Origin: Talinum fruticosum
Taxonomy: Eukaryota; Streptophyta; Magnoliopsida; Caryophyllales; Talinaceae
NCBI GenBank assembly: GCA_021018815.1
Contig: JAITYX010000017.1
Coordinates: forward strand, 4,588,001-4,652,000
Reading direction: 5' to 3'
Length of the DNA stretch: 64,000 bases
Each line of letters starts with the position of its first letter. Positions within the stretch are counted from its first letter, which is position 1. The position numbers and the translations under genes are program-made. Shown one piece after another: positions 25,526 to 36,250 of this stretch. The notes beneath the pieces were generated by a model that made no database searches, was not told the DNA's origin, and worked only from the letters and a program-made list of their open reading frames with translations.

Positions 25526-26669
25526 GTAGTATAAGATACATTTTGTGTTCATAGTACTAATATTCATATAGCGTGAACAATGAAGTCTTTGTATACACAA
25601 TCTGAACAAACTCAGTCAAGACTTGCCTAAGTAATATATATGATTAATCTAACAAAAATAATGTCATAATATAGCAATACTTATTTTAGTTAATATGGAG
25701 TTTTTTTATCGATTTTAGTGGTTAAATTTGTGAAAACTATAGCTGGAGTTTTAATAAAGGAAGAACATCATAGGAAAAACAACATAAGAATTTCAACAAA
25801 GAATTACGAGACTTCCTTCTTAATCTACGAATAGAAAATTAGATATCCTAAACTCGGATTTGACATTTCATGCTTAATTTCAGATCGAACTGAGCAACAA
25901 CAGCACTGAGGATTGCATTAATCACTATCTCTACTGAATCTCTTAAGTGAATACCACTAGCTAATAATTCAAATTAAACTGCATTTTAATGGCTTATAAA
26001 GTATCGATTACATATTTTGACCCACGAAATCATAATACGATTCAAATAGGCAAAAGGAAATCGACCGATGATAATCTGGTCGAAATCTGATTATGCTATA
26101 GTAATGCATTCATTGTCCCTGAAGCTAACTAATAATAGCAAGCGCACTTGAAAACCCTAACTCCATGGAGAAGACAATGCACCAATTAGTGGTGATCTTT
26201 TCTGATATTTGAATTTTATGGCGTAATTTTATTTATGGAAAAAAAAACTGAAATCACCAAATATCAATATTTGTTGACTTCAACTCTCCAAGTACCAAGT
26301 TTAATTATCAACTAAATTTCCGTTTAATGTGTGATTAACCGATAATTAATGACCAAAAAAGCCAGAACATCTAAAACAATATTAGAAGATTCCAAGCATA
26401 TCGTACCAGAAGAAGAAATGAAGCACAAAAACGGCGAAGAAAATTTGAATTAGAGAGAGGAGAGAGAAAATAGTGAAGGAAAGGAACCTGGAGCTTGCGA
26501 AATCGTAGAGTTTTCCGGTGCTGGAGAAGATCATAACTCCGACTTCGGCATCGCAAAGTATGGCGAGTTCCTTAGCCTTCTTCAGCAATCCATTCCTTCT
26601 CTTCGAGAACGTCACTTGCCTACTCGTCGAATTATCGATCCTCCTTATCACGATCTTCCCTCTCCCCAT
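7433..26669 (-). CDS. AGL17-clade MIKC-type MADS-box transcription factor, 8 coding exons, two apparent 1-base deletions
   Basis: Coding exons on the minus strand: 26488-26669, 15305-15382, 9696-9757, 8148-8246, 8024-8065, 7849-7932, 7571-7725 and 7433-7448. Exon 1 encodes a complete MADS domain, residues 1-60, opening [20 protein letters not shown] and ending GKLYDFASS, the AGL17-clade signature. Exon 2 gives the I region ([11 protein letters not shown]); exons 3-6 give the K-box coiled coil ([52 protein letters not shown]); exon 7 carries the clade C-terminal motif (LQLCQPQ, ATKL); exon 8 finishes G-LQLP before TAG. Expected length is about 239 residues, normal for the family. Such proteins bind CArG boxes as dimers in the nucleus; clade members act in root, stomatal or flowering control. 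Exons 2 and 4 are each one base short (78 and 99 nt, where 79 and 100 keep frame), so the literal sequence hits a stop in exon 3. Splice sites are canonical. It is either a functional gene with assembly errors or a recent pseudogene. Confidence 0.93.
10089..10120 (+). repeat. CT microsatellite
   Basis: An interrupted (CT)n tract with GT steps lies in MADS intron 2. Confidence 0.9.
10412..10457 (+). repeat. Short tandem duplication, 21-bp unit
   Basis: GGGCACAAAACTTCATTTT is followed directly by GGCACAAAACTTCATTTTGG and then a third partial GGCCCAAAA. It lies in MADS intron 2. Confidence 0.75.
11950..12265 (+). mobile_element. LINE (non-LTR retrotransposon) fossil, zinc-binding RT-associated region
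   Basis: Frame-broken conceptual translation gives [17 protein letters not shown], then [16 protein letters not shown], then [14 protein letters not shown] and GLHWM. This is the IWK...APLK, CxLCxxxxET, C..A..LW, G..W order of the zf-RVT domain at the end of plant LINE ORF2. Internal stops show it is dead. It lies in intron 2 of the MADS gene in the opposite orientation to it. Confidence 0.7.
15383..18639 (-). other. Left part (minus-strand 3' part) of MADS intron 1, no recognised element
   Basis: It is AT-rich. At 16438-16480 a CTTCCTCTATCC-type stretch resembles one end of a Stowaway-like MITE, but no partner end was found. ORFs are short and unrecognisable. Confidence 0.4.
18685..18768 (+). 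pseudogene. Plastid trnR-ACG fossil (NUPT)
   Basis: The text GCTCGGAGGATTAGAGCATG, AGGCTACAAATCACG and GTGTCGAGGGTTTGAATCCC TCCTCGCCCA follows plastid tRNA-Arg(ACG) along its whole length with several substitutions. The anticodon position reads ACA rather than ACG and the 5' acceptor strand is altered, so it cannot be functional. Flanks (GAGGATATTTCAT before; ATAACCG and CCCAAAAGG after) also look plastid, suggesting a NUPT of roughly 150 bases, about 18650-18810. It lies directly left of the tandem array. Confidence 0.75.
18815..20935. repeat. Tandem array of AT-rich units of about 410-465 bp (four-plus copies) in MADS intron 1
   Basis: The phrase TTCATCACCTATGATATTAA followed by ATTTGATGTTTAACTTA and TTTTGATTAGTTTAGCAATT starts near 18816, 19282, 19742 and 20150. 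Each unit ends with TACATTGATCTTATTAAGTT, a polypyrimidine stretch, AAATTAAT and ATATAACATTAGAAAAA. Copies are diverged by substitutions and small gaps. The fourth copy is interrupted by a MITE (20373-20622). The array ends near 20935. No ORF is conserved between units, so it is a non-coding satellite-like array. Confidence 0.85.
20373..20622. mobile_element. MITE of about 250 bp inserted in the fourth array unit
   Basis: The left end (TATGAAACCGTATC, GTTATTGTAAGACG) is the inverted match of the right end (CGTCTCACAATAAC, GTGAAACGGTCTCACAC); the inverted repeats extend about 45 bases. The array text ATACTTATCATG before it and ATACTTATTATG after it repeats the same host site, consistent with a target duplication of about 9-12 bases. 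No coding capacity. Such GTGAGACCGT-ended elements are frequent in Caryophyllales, as I recall. Confidence 0.75.
21013..21131 (+). repeat. Tandem duplication, 59-bp unit
   Basis: AATCTAGTAAAGAATAAAAT and the following text through GGACACTTCAAAACAAA occur twice with period 59 and almost no differences. Confidence 0.9.
21192..21348 (+). repeat. Tandem duplication, 78-bp unit
   Basis: TTAAAATCTATGATTACT through GAACCGTTCATCTAACTATT occurs twice, starting near 21192 and 21270, with very few differences. Confidence 0.9.
22056..22122 (+). repeat. Short GC-richer tandem repeat, 27-bp unit
   Basis: GCTCGGCTAGGCATGCCTTT GAGCCA is followed by GCTCGGCTAGGTATGCCTCT GAGCCG. It stands out from the AT-rich surroundings. 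Confidence 0.8.
22123..25464 (-). other. Middle of MADS intron 1, no recognised gene
   Basis: The longest ORF is 112 codons at 22949-23287 (plus strand). It has no motif I recognise and sits inside the intron. A TTACAACT-rich dispersed repeat lies at about 24040-24180. Confidence 0.4.
25465..25522 (+). repeat. (TA)n microsatellite, about 29 units
   Basis: An uninterrupted TA dinucleotide run in MADS intron 1. Confidence 0.97.
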
Positions 26670-26928
26670 CCCTCCTTCTCCTCCTCTTTATCTCTCCGAA
26701 ATCCCCCAATTTCCAACTGCAATCAAATCAACCAATCGATCAATCGATTTCGAAATTAATCCTCGACCTGACAAAATCGAGAGAGAAAATTAGCAATCGA
26801 CATACGCAGAGATGCCGGAAAATCGAAGATTAACTCGAGATGATTACCGGATTGAGTTGGAGTAGCAAATTAGATTTGAGGAGGATAGAGAAGATGAAGG
26901 TAGGAAGGAGGTGAGGGCGGCGCTTACT
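26670..26928 (-). promoter_or_regulatory. 5' leader of the MADS gene with a probable 211-nt leader intron
   Basis: Reading the minus strand, a strong donor (ATCA then GTAAGC) at 26928/26927 is followed by a pyrimidine-rich stretch ending TTGATTGCAG at 26717. The ATG then lies 47 nt further on, in a purine-rich GGAGAAGGAGGG context. I infer an intron at 26717-26927 in the untranslated leader; leader introns are common in MIKC MADS genes. The transcription start cannot be placed. A purine-rich GA tract (plus strand 27060-27085) lies further upstream. Confidence 0.5.
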
Positions 26929-29900
26929 GATAATGGAAAGGCAAGGAGTATGAGGGAGGGTGGTACTGATTGGGGCGATCTTTTTCAAGCAAATGAGAGT
27001 ATTTTTTGATTCAGAGCACATGGCTATTTATGGAAAGTTCTTTTTTAAAATATGAAGGTGGGGGAGGAGAGAGAGAGAGCGAGGAAGGTTTTGGTGTGAT
27101 GTGAGCAGAGCAGAGCAGAGATTGGGTACCTGACCTGGTGAATGATGTGATGGTGGTGGGGTTATGGAGAAAAGCCGTCCACCGAATAGATTGCTGACGC
27201 GTGGTGCAGGGATACGCGTACAATTCTACTTTTTGCTATTTATGGAAATTGGGATATGTATTACTACATTTTTTAAAGCTCAACTTGATGAAAAATTGAC
27301 CCATTTTAATGTTGGTCTTTTTAGACGGACAAAGAAATGGAACATTGACTGCATTCTGCTTTTCAAGTTTCTATGTATATGTGTACTGAAATTTTTCAAG
27401 TTTATTTAAATTTTGAAAAATGATAGAGAAATTGTTTAAATTTAAGTAACTTGTATAATAATTAGATTTGCATTTTTTTCAATTATTAATAATTTTTAAG
27501 GAAGCTTTTTAAAATTTATTTATATATAGAAATTTGTGTAGAAAATGAAGTTTCATTATTTCTCGTAAAAATCTTAAGCCCCTACAACAAGTGCTATAAT
27601 GTATTTTTTTGCAATTGTACTTTAACTCTTCTACTCGAAGTGGATAATAATTTTAATAACTTAAACGATCGAGTCTTATATTACGCCATAATAAAAACTA
27701 TTATTATTTTTAATATTTTATGTTACGTGTAAGGTTGACGAGATGAGAAATATATTTGGTAATTCAATGGTCATATATACAAAATAAATACCCAAAAATT
27801 AGCATAACTACAACTATTACTATTTTAATATAAGTCCCACTTATACAAAATCTGAAAAATTCATATTTAGACAATGCATTGTTTTTCAAATATATTTCTA
27901 AATATGAGCTCTTGTTAGTGGTTAGTGTCAAAGTTCTTTAAATATTAGCCATGGTGAAATTGAAACCTGGGAAGCAAGCCACTCAGATATTAATTTATGA
28001 TATTCGACCCTTATATTTATGGCACGCTTATTCAAGACTTCTTCGACACTTAGTTTATCAAATGTGTTCAATCTTAAATAATATTATCATCACTTTATAT
28101 TTAGGATCTGTTTAAAATGACTTTTATATCATAATAATTTTTACTCATTTTAATTATAACAGTTAATTTTAACAAGTTATTTTGAATGAACCTTTATATT
28201 TTAAAATAAAAAAATATTAAATATTACTTCTAACAATTAATTATTCAGCAAATTCAATATAATACTCTTACATAGTTTTTTTTAAGGGATATCCTTACAT
28301 AGTTAATGTTAGAATACTGACTCTATTTCCAAGCTATCATTAATACACATCATTAAACAGGGATAAAATTATAAATTGATTCAATTATTGCTGTTATTTT
28401 AATTCCCATAAAGAACAGTCTTTTGGCACAGAAAAAAAAAAAAAAAACTATTTATGAAGATAATCACATGATGGAGATAGTACTAGCCTTAATATTTTAT
28501 TTTATACTCATTTGAATGTCTAGATCAAAATGTTTTCGATCTTGAGTAGTATTTTAAACAACATTAATTTCAAACATATCTTTTAAACTTTTACTTATGA
28601 TACAATATTATCACAAGGATATTTTCAAAGGGTCACATGCATACTTTGGTTTTGAATCACTGTATATGTATAATTTCATATGAGAGTATGATAGTCCTAT
28701 TAAGGCCATTTTTCTTGGTCCATAAAAATTACAAAAAGACAGTATAATATAATAGAAGAGGGGATAATTGAATATAAGATCTACAATGTATTCAGAAATT
28801 TAATCTTGATCACTAAACTAATACGTCCTTAAGACAAGTTATATAGATAAATTATTTTTATTTCTTTTTTGAAAATAACCTTTTTTTAAGAAATAACCTA
28901 CTGCTACTACATTGTTTTGAAAAATGGATATTGATTTTTAATAAACTTTTGAGTAATATACTTAGAGCTGGGTGCTTAAAAATTGTGAAGCCAATTGGCA
29001 AACAAATTACTGAGTAGGGTATATATATATATACACATATATATGAGCCAAAAAAATAATTATTATGAAACTGGTGGACTTGTTGTCAGTAGAACAGAAT
29101 TTGGAAATATGGGAAATAATGTATTATCTATGGGAAATTCAAAGGAAAGAAAGGAAGAGGTTTCCTTTTGAGGCTACTAAGGTTTCTAAAAAGGAAATTC
29201 CTTAAATTTTTCCATATTTCAAGTTTAGTTTATCTGAATAATTTTTCCCTTTTGTCTCCCCAATGTATACGTACGCGCATAACATGATCCCCATTCTCGC
29301 CAATTTAATTGGAGCTTGGATTATGGAAATTTAATTTAATTATTAGATGTGCTAATTTTGTCATCTAAAATACCCAATTGGCCACTTGCAATAAAAAAAA
29401 TAAAAAAAAGCTAAAGATATTACAAGTTGTTATCTACACATCCAGAGATGCAAGCTGGTAATAAATTATTTTAATGATCATATGATTAAATATCGATATA
29501 TAAATGAAGTAAGTTTGGTGTAATTAGTCAATCAATTATGTTTTTCGTCTCATGAAAGTAGGTAGTGTGATTGAAAAGTTGTATATTTTAACTAGTTATA
29601 GCTGGCCTTTTTGTTTACTTGATTTCTATCAAATTGTTATTTCAAAAATAGCTCATCTTGGTGAAATAACTTAGATCTTTTCCAGTGTTAAATATTTATT
29701 TTTAGTGTTAAAAAATATTTATTGTTTATGAAAAGTCTTTAATAAATTGAATGCATCGCCTACATTTAGATCTTACATAACCCCTCTCCCTTATTTAACA
29801 TGTTAATGTCATGTAACCAAAGCATCCACGTATCGATCACACATTAAGTATACCCAACTTTTAACTTATTGATCGAGCACTATTGCACTATTGCACGGAA
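26929..29900. other. Upstream region of the MADS gene
   Basis: The first 300 bases hold GA/CT-rich tracts and a GCAGA tandem (about 27108-27120). Further right the DNA is AT-rich with short ORFs only. No other element was recognised. Confidence 0.45.
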
Positions 29901-30038
29901 GATGAATGGGGCTTAGCGGTCTGCGGAACTGTGGGATGTAAAAAAGCATCGGTAGGGGAGCGTTACGCCTTGAGAGAAGAATTGACGCGAGCTGTAACAG
30001 TACCTAAGTGGAAGTGAGAATGTCGGCTTGAGTAACAT
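29901..30038 (+). pseudogene. Plastid 23S rRNA fragment (NUPT)
   Basis: GATGAATGGGGCTTAGCG, GTGGGATGTAAAAAAGCATC, GGTAGGGGAGCGTT and GAGAATGTCGGCTTGAGTAA follow an internal stretch of plastid-type 23S rRNA in order, with substitutions and a diverged middle. It is a short non-functional remnant. Confidence 0.8.
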
Positions 30039-30191
30039 AATCTTTGACCTCTTGTCAATTGATTATAGGGAAATCAAAACTCATTACTATGTCGACACAC
30101 GACAAGTAAGTATGTGTAAAATTCCTGCAGTAGTGTCGAAGACCAGGAACATGTTAACTAATTACGATAAATTGGATCAGTATTTTTTCTT

Positions 30192-30330
30192 CTTCTACAG
30201 CACTGGCGTGACATGAGCGTGAAAGGAGTTCAACTGCATTTTTTATTTTTATAAGGGCTGAAATCACTTATTTTGGGCTTTTGACCTCATATTGTAGGGT
30301 AGATCTCGAAAGATCTCCCTCCAAACCCGA
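30192..30330 (+). pseudogene. Plastid-derived segment, probably from the rps12 region
   Basis: CAGCACTGGCGTGACATGAG CGTGAAAG, ATAAGGGCTGAAATCACTTA and ATATTGTAGGGTAGATCTCG match text I remember from the plastid inverted repeat near rps12. The plastid origin is likely; the exact gene assignment is from memory and less sure. Confidence 0.55.
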
Positions 30331-30372
30331 GGAAGAGGGAAAAATACGAGGTACTTTATTGCTTAGTTTGGC

Positions 30373-30570
30373 TCAAACAACTAAAAGAAATATCGATTCT
30401 TCAAGATCCTTCCTTTCTTCAAACGGAAGAAAGCAGATAGAATCGATCGATTCTCAAAATGTCTTTTGGATATTCATCAATGTCTCAGCCTATTCCACGG
30501 ACGTGAGAAGCAGATGATTATTTATCCATTTCCGGAAGAAATCAAAGAACTTCTTGAGAATCCTCACGCA
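30373..30570 (+). pseudogene. Plastid ycf2 fragment (NUPT)
   Basis: The DNA follows ycf2 across the part encoding SFLQTERKEIES, GYSSMSRLFTERE and FPEEIEEFL, here frameshifted and substituted (CTTCCTTTCTTCAAACGGA, GGATATTCATCAATGTCTC, CGTGAGAAGCAGATGATTA, TTTCCGGAAGAAATCAAAGA). The open frame 30281-30517 is only an accidental reading of this fossil. It is not functional. Confidence 0.85.
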
Positions 30571-30684
30571 AACCAAAAAGTCCATAAAACCATCAAATGA
30601 ATTAAATGAAGAATTAAGTCCTTTTTCTTTCCTAAAAAGAAAATCATTTATACACTCCTAACTCAAGTTAAGTAACTTTGAAAT

Positions 30685-30772
30685 AGCTTCAATGAAAGCA
30701 TCGGATTGCTAACCCGTACGTATGATTAATTCGACATGCAGAGGTTCGAATCCCTCTTTTCCATTTCCGTTA
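30685..30772 (+). pseudogene. Plastid trnS-GCU-like fossil
   Basis: The anticodon arm AAAGCATCGGATTGCTAACC and the T arm and acceptor GAGGTTCGAATCCCTCTTTTCC resemble plastid tRNA-Ser(GCU). The 5' acceptor and D arm are not recognisable, so the copy is truncated. Confidence 0.6.
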
Positions 30773-31240
30773 ATGACTTAATAGTTGATTTATCTTTCGA
30801 ATTTTTTCAATCTTTTGATCCAATAGTGTTCCGTTAGATAGGAATAGATTTGATAAAAGCGTACGATTTTTTCGATCTAAATCAAGCAGATTTTACATGA
30901 AAAGATTTAGTTCGACATGTTCTATTCGATATAGGTAGGAGAAGAACTCGACTCGGTATTAAAAAAAAATAAGGAAGTAAAACCAAGTCAAGATGATACA
31001 GATCAACCCTTTTCTTGCACCAAAGATCTTACTCTTTCCAAAAGAACTTTAATTTTATCTCTTCCATTCAAGAGTTCTTATGTGTTTCCACGCCCCTTGA
31101 GACCCCAAGTGAACCCAATCATTACAATTGCTCAGGATACTCTTTTTAGCTTCTAGATCTATTTCTTAGTTCAAGATCCCTCTTACTAATTGGAATAAAA
31201 GAATTAGTAGATTTGTTCCACTCAAAATGGGAATAGGTTA
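30773..31240 (+). other. Further plastid-like sequence
   Basis: Blocks such as GATACAGATCAACCCTTTTC, TTGCACCAAAGATCTTAC, TTCAAGAGTTCTTATGTGTT and CCACGCCCCTTGAGACCCC match text I recall from the plastid inverted repeat (a small ORF near the rRNA operon). This part is probably contiguous with the other fragments in one mosaic insertion. Confidence 0.55.
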
Positions 31241-31433
31241 GGGTTATGAACTTAATATATATATATATAATTTTTTTTATTTTCTGAATAATATCTAGCA
31301 TTGATACTTTTCAACATATGCTCTCTTTTTATTGATAATAAGGTAGTTGTTGAAATGTACTGAAGCTACCAATTCATGTTAGAAGAAATTGATGATACTT
31401 ATAAGGAAAAAAAAACGGTACTAATACTAAAGA

Positions 31434-31694
31434 TACTTCTTCCGTTTCACAATATATGTCACTTTAACTAATTTTTTTTGTCTCACAATATTTTTCATTT
31501 TATAATTTCAATGATATATTAATGACTAATTTATCAATTTTTCCTTATTAATTGATTTATTTTTCTCTTCCTTTTTCATTAAGTTTTTTCATTTCTAATG
31601 AAACCTTGGACAATTTTATCTTTCAATATAAATTTTATATTTTTTATAATCCCCAAAATCCAAAAGTAACAAATATTTTAAAAGGGATATAGTA
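31434..31694. mobile_element. Stowaway-like MITE, about 260 bp
   Basis: It opens TACTTCTTCCGTTTCAC and closes AAAAGGGATATAGTA, imperfect inverted ends of the TACTCCCTCCGT type. The interior is AT-rich and shares AATTTATCAATTTTT and CTTATTAATTG with the next element, so they are members of one family. Confidence 0.6.
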
Positions 31695-31807
31695 CTAATT
31701 AAATACTTTCTCCATCTCATAAAAGTTGTCAAAATTTTTCTATCTTGAATGTCTCACAACAGGTCAATTGTTTTGTTAAGTAATAAAAGTGACTTTTCAT
31801 TTGAAAA

Positions 31808-32070
31808 TACTCCCTCCATTTTAAAATAAATGTCATTTTAAATAAATTTTTCGTTTCACATACCTGATACTTTACAATTTTAATTACTAATTTATCAATT
31901 TTTTTCTTATTAATTGCTTTATTTCTCTCATTTTCTCATTGATTTTCTTCATTTTCAATGAAATCTTGAGGCAACTTGATCTTTTAATATAAATTTTGTT
32001 ATGAATTTAGTATTTTCTTGATACACTCATAACCTTAAAATAATAAATATTTTTAAATAGATGGAGTATA
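31808..32070. mobile_element. Stowaway-like MITE, about 263 bp
   Basis: It opens TACTCCCTCCATTTT and closes AAATAGATGGAGTATA, which are inverted copies. Flanking TA is consistent with the TA target of Tc1/mariner-type MITEs. It has no ORF. A partial third relative appears to begin at about 31698 (TACTTTCTCCATCTC). Confidence 0.7.
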
Positions 32071-33404
32071 GAGTAATGAATAATGTTTTTTTTAGTTTTT
32101 TTAAAATTTGGCGAATCTTTGGGAACGGAACGAGTAATAAATGATATTGAATAATTAAGAAAAATATGACTTGAGATTTTCAAACAAGTATATACTGAAA
32201 AGTTCTGAATATCTTGACATGATGTTGACTCTATTATGCTAAACAAAACTAAACAATCTTGAATAAAGCAGAATAAAATTAAGTGTAGGAGATATAAGTA
32301 ACGTTGATAAGTTCAAAAGCATAAATTGATAGTGTGGTTGAAAACTTATCTAAAAAGGTAGCTAATATATTAACCTTAATTATTATAAATTTTCCGTATT
32401 CGTATTAAACTATTAATTTAAAATTAAAAGTAAAATTTTAAACTAACTAACCAAAATCTCTATATAAATTTAAAATTATTATAAATAGACGTATTTTTTG
32501 ATGGGATTATAAATAGATGTATTAGTCATAAGAATTTAGGCCAATAAAAACTACATTTCTTAAAATCAGTTTCTCAATTGTCTATAGTTATGAGACTACC
32601 TTAATATGTATCTTTACATATTTTATAACAAAAAATATTATTATTTTTATTATGAGTTATGCTTTCGTAAGGTTTTGAAGAGATTTACAGTCAATTTTAA
32701 CTTTGTGAATATTTCTACAAATAGAGATTAATTTCAAGAGACAACGTAAAATAGTAGCGAAATATTTTGGTGAATTGAGATCTTTACATATCCCATCAAA
32801 ATTCACATGGAAAGAGTAATGATTTTTTTTCTTTCCGTTAAAAAACATAAAAAAATTATATAATTTTTTAAAAAATTTAGTATTAATAGAAATTTTTAAA
32901 TATTTTACCAATTAATATTACCTACCCTCTTCGTTCTACTATTTTTGTTCGATTCCTAATTATCTTCACATTATGATTAATGTATGAAAAGAAAAACCCA
33001 TACCAAATATCCCTTTTTTGTTTTTTTATAGAACCAAACAGGCTAGCTATTTACGGAGTATTTAAATCAGATACCAAAAATGTACGGAATTATCCGTTGG
33101 AACTTGGAAATGACGTGTTATTTCAAGCGAACTCACGGTAGGAAGGAATCACTTGCCCAAAGGATTAGTAACAATGAGCCACGTGCACAGCTCCGACTGG
33201 CTTCTATGCACATGAAGGGGAGTGGGGGACAAATGGTAAAACACTAACACTGGCCAATGAAGTTTGTCCTTTACACGGGCTCTTTTTTCATAGGCCATAC
33301 TTCAACCAAAGTAACAAGTTTATCATCACTGTATTTAGCAAATTATTTTCTTTTTTCTTAACAGATATTGAGAGGTAATTTGAACATAGAAAAAAAAAGT
33401 AGTG
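32071..33404. other. AT-rich intergenic DNA
   Basis: No gene was recognised. A CACGTG core (G-box) occurs at about 33179-33185, but far from any gene start. Confidence 0.4.
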
Positions 33405-33408
33405 TTAA

Positions 33409-34050
33409 TAGTGTTTGACTGTGGAGAAAATATTTTCTGAAATTATTTTTCAAGGGAAAATGAATTTCAAAGAAAATCATTTTTCATCCACATTTTTCTT
33501 TGTTTGGCGAAGAAAAATAATTTTTAAAATAACTACTTAAATGTAAAAACCAACCATAAAAACCCCATAAATATGAAAAGAAAAGGTAAATAACTAATTC
33601 AACTTCAAAACCCATATATATATATATATTGAGCACCTAAATTTGATTAGTTTGTACATCTCCCTATTATCAAAGTTTTTCATGTATAAAATAATAGAAA
33701 TTAAAAAAAGAAATAAATACTGTAAAAAAACTTTTCATCTATGAATTTTACAACAAAAAGGAAAAAGACAAGGACAAAACTTGAAAAAAGAAACCGAAGG
33801 TGACACATCAAAAGAAGTTTAGAATTTGAACTCCCATTGATATTAACTTTCATTGATAAGACTTTATTTTCCCTTGATTGAGGAAGAGGAAAATTAACTT
33901 CCTTCCTCATAAAAAGAAATTTATTTTCCCTTGATTGAGGAAAATTATTTTCCCTCGGAAAATATTTATCCACCACTTATGCTACCAAACGCCGGAAAAT
34001 AGAATGATAATTTTCCAAGAAAATATTTTCCACTAAAACAAACACACCCT
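33409..34050. mobile_element. Non-autonomous element of about 640 bp with long imperfect terminal inverted repeats
   Basis: The left end (AGTGTTTGACTGTGGAGAAA ATATTTTC) is mirrored by the right end (GAAAATATTTTCCACTAAAA CAAACACACCC). TTAAT-like text flanks both sides. The interior contains repeated CCTTGATTGAGGAA blocks (33870-33945) and no transposase. The family cannot be fixed from ends alone; hAT is my guess. Confidence 0.65.
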
Positions 34051-36040
34051 TAATTTAGTTTTTTTAGTTATCATTATTATCTCGCTTCAAATTCTTATAT
34101 GTATCCGGGAGTTTATACTAATAGATGTTATATTATTGTTAAATATTTATAAATTTTTTTTCTCGCCCTATCATTTTTCAATCTTTATATGTGCACATAC
34201 ACTTTGGGGCACAGACTAGCACTGACAATATGTGGCATTTTATTATATTTTTATTTATTTTTTTAAAGAATATTTTCTTTTTCTTCAACAAAATTAAAAA
34301 AAATTGTAAAGTGGACCAATTCGTCTGTAACTCCACCACTACCAAATTTCATTCCCCAATTGTTCACATCACTCTACCTTCATCTAGTAGTAGTAGTTAT
34401 AGTAGTAATAGTAGCATTGCTACTACTTGATATTATGTTTTATTTGGATTCAATATCATAAAAGTATATCAGATAGATGATGAATATAAGTTTTGTAAAC
34501 ATAGTAAGAAAAGAAAGTTTATGGATGAAACTAATCCGTATACATGACAAAAATATAATTATGTTTAAAAAATAAAATGATCAATAAAAAAATTTGTGGT
34601 GAATTAAAAAAGACAACTTAGAGATTACACCAAAAAAAAAAACAACTTAAACATTAGGGCATAAACGAAATTCACCAAACATCTTTTCCTAAAATACGTA
34701 ATTTACCAAACATTTTTTCAAGAAACATTTAATAGCTATAACAAATGATACAAACATCTAATAACTAATATAAAAATGCACACTTACATATCACTTGTGC
34801 ACACTATACTCTTAAATTTTTTTCATAATTCAACCATCTTGTAGTCCAAACATAATTGATTAATAACTAAATATATTTTCCATAAATCATAATTAATTTC
34901 AATTCTATATTTTGTGCGATTTAAATAATATAGATATTCATATATCATATACTCAAAATCTATAACTATAACTATAAACCCTAATAGTTAGCACTATTGG
35001 TGAAGTATAATGCAAGCTTAAATAAGAACCCCATACGTCTAAGGAAGAGAAAGCCTTGATTTGAATTGAGTGTTCACATGAATATATTAAATAAAAATAT
35101 ATAGCATAGAAAAAAAAAGTGCCTAGAAACATCAAACATGGAAGTCACTCTTCTAACTAGAAGTCTTTTATTTTATTTTATTTTTTAATTTTCGTATGTA
35201 CTTTCTAAATAAAAAAAGCTAAGGCTAAAGGTTTAGGGAATCAAACATTGGGTTGTTTAGAAGCAAGTTGCCTATTGGATGAGCCTTGTGAAATTAATTA
35301 TTATCCAGTGGAGCAATAATTGTGTAGAAATTAATATTATTTTAATTTTGATTTGGAAAGTTTTGCAGAGTACTAATGTGAACAAAATTAAAGATTTGTT
35401 TCTCATTATATATATATATATTTTTTATTTTTTTAAAAAAGGCTAGGACAAGTGTCAATCATCAATATAATGATAAAAAGGTGGTGTTCCAAGAAGAAAG
35501 GGCAATGCATTGCACTAGTGTTGTGATCTCATTAAGATAATATAGGATTTAATTATTAGGCTTTTTCTTTGACGTGATGGCATATATATGAGCATTTTTG
35601 TACTTGGATCACTATCTTTTTTTTTTTTTTTGAAAAAGATACGGGCCTATGTTGGCTTTGTGATGAGTTCCAAAAAGATGACGGCAATTTTTTTTTGAAA
35701 GGCACTATTTTTCTTTTAAATTTCATCTTGGCTTTTTAAATGTAAAAAATAAAAAATAAAAACTAGTGTGTTTACTTGTATGTATAGCATTTTTTTTTCA
35801 TTGACCAGATTGAGTTATATTACATGCATGTAAAAATAATATAAGGTGATTTAAATGATTTTGACACTTTTTTTAATTAAGTAGAGTCGGAAAATAAAAC
35901 GAGTTTAAGGCAAAGGAGTACAATAAGTACAACACAAGTAGAGTATAAAGCAACCAAGTAAAGATTACTGTAGTTCACCTATAATTCATACAGATTGGCC
36001 ATTAGGGGTATAGAATACTGGATGAAGTTGAAGTTCCTAC
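34051..36040. other. AT-rich intergenic DNA
   Basis: Only homopolymers and an imperfect TAG/TAGTAA trinucleotide tract (34385-34425) stand out. Confidence 0.4.
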
Positions 36041-36059
36041 CCAACATTTCAGGTGAGTA

Positions 36060-36250
36060 GGAAATACTTTCTTTCAAAAGCTTGGACCATATAGAAACTC
36101 TCCATTTTATAGTATGACATAGAGTGGTCTTATCCACCTCACCTTGCTAAAAAACCATTGCATTCCTCTGCATCCATAAAGTCCAAGTTGTACCAAAGAG
36201 CATTGCTACCCATATGATTTGACGCTTATCTTCCTTAAACAACTTTTTAA
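36060..36250 (-). mobile_element. LINE fossil, C-terminal end of ORF2
   Basis: Minus-strand reading gives KRQIIWVAMLFGTTWTLWMQ RNAMVF, a stop, then EVDKTTLCHTIKWRVSIWSK. This has the W..LW..RN..VF motif and trailing Trp-rich helix seen at the end of plant LINE reverse-transcriptase polyproteins. The single internal stop shows decay. Confidence 0.65.

Noticed and set aside
30281..30517. 78-codon ORF as a real plant gene
   Set aside because: It is frameshifted plastid ycf2 and neighbouring NUPT text.
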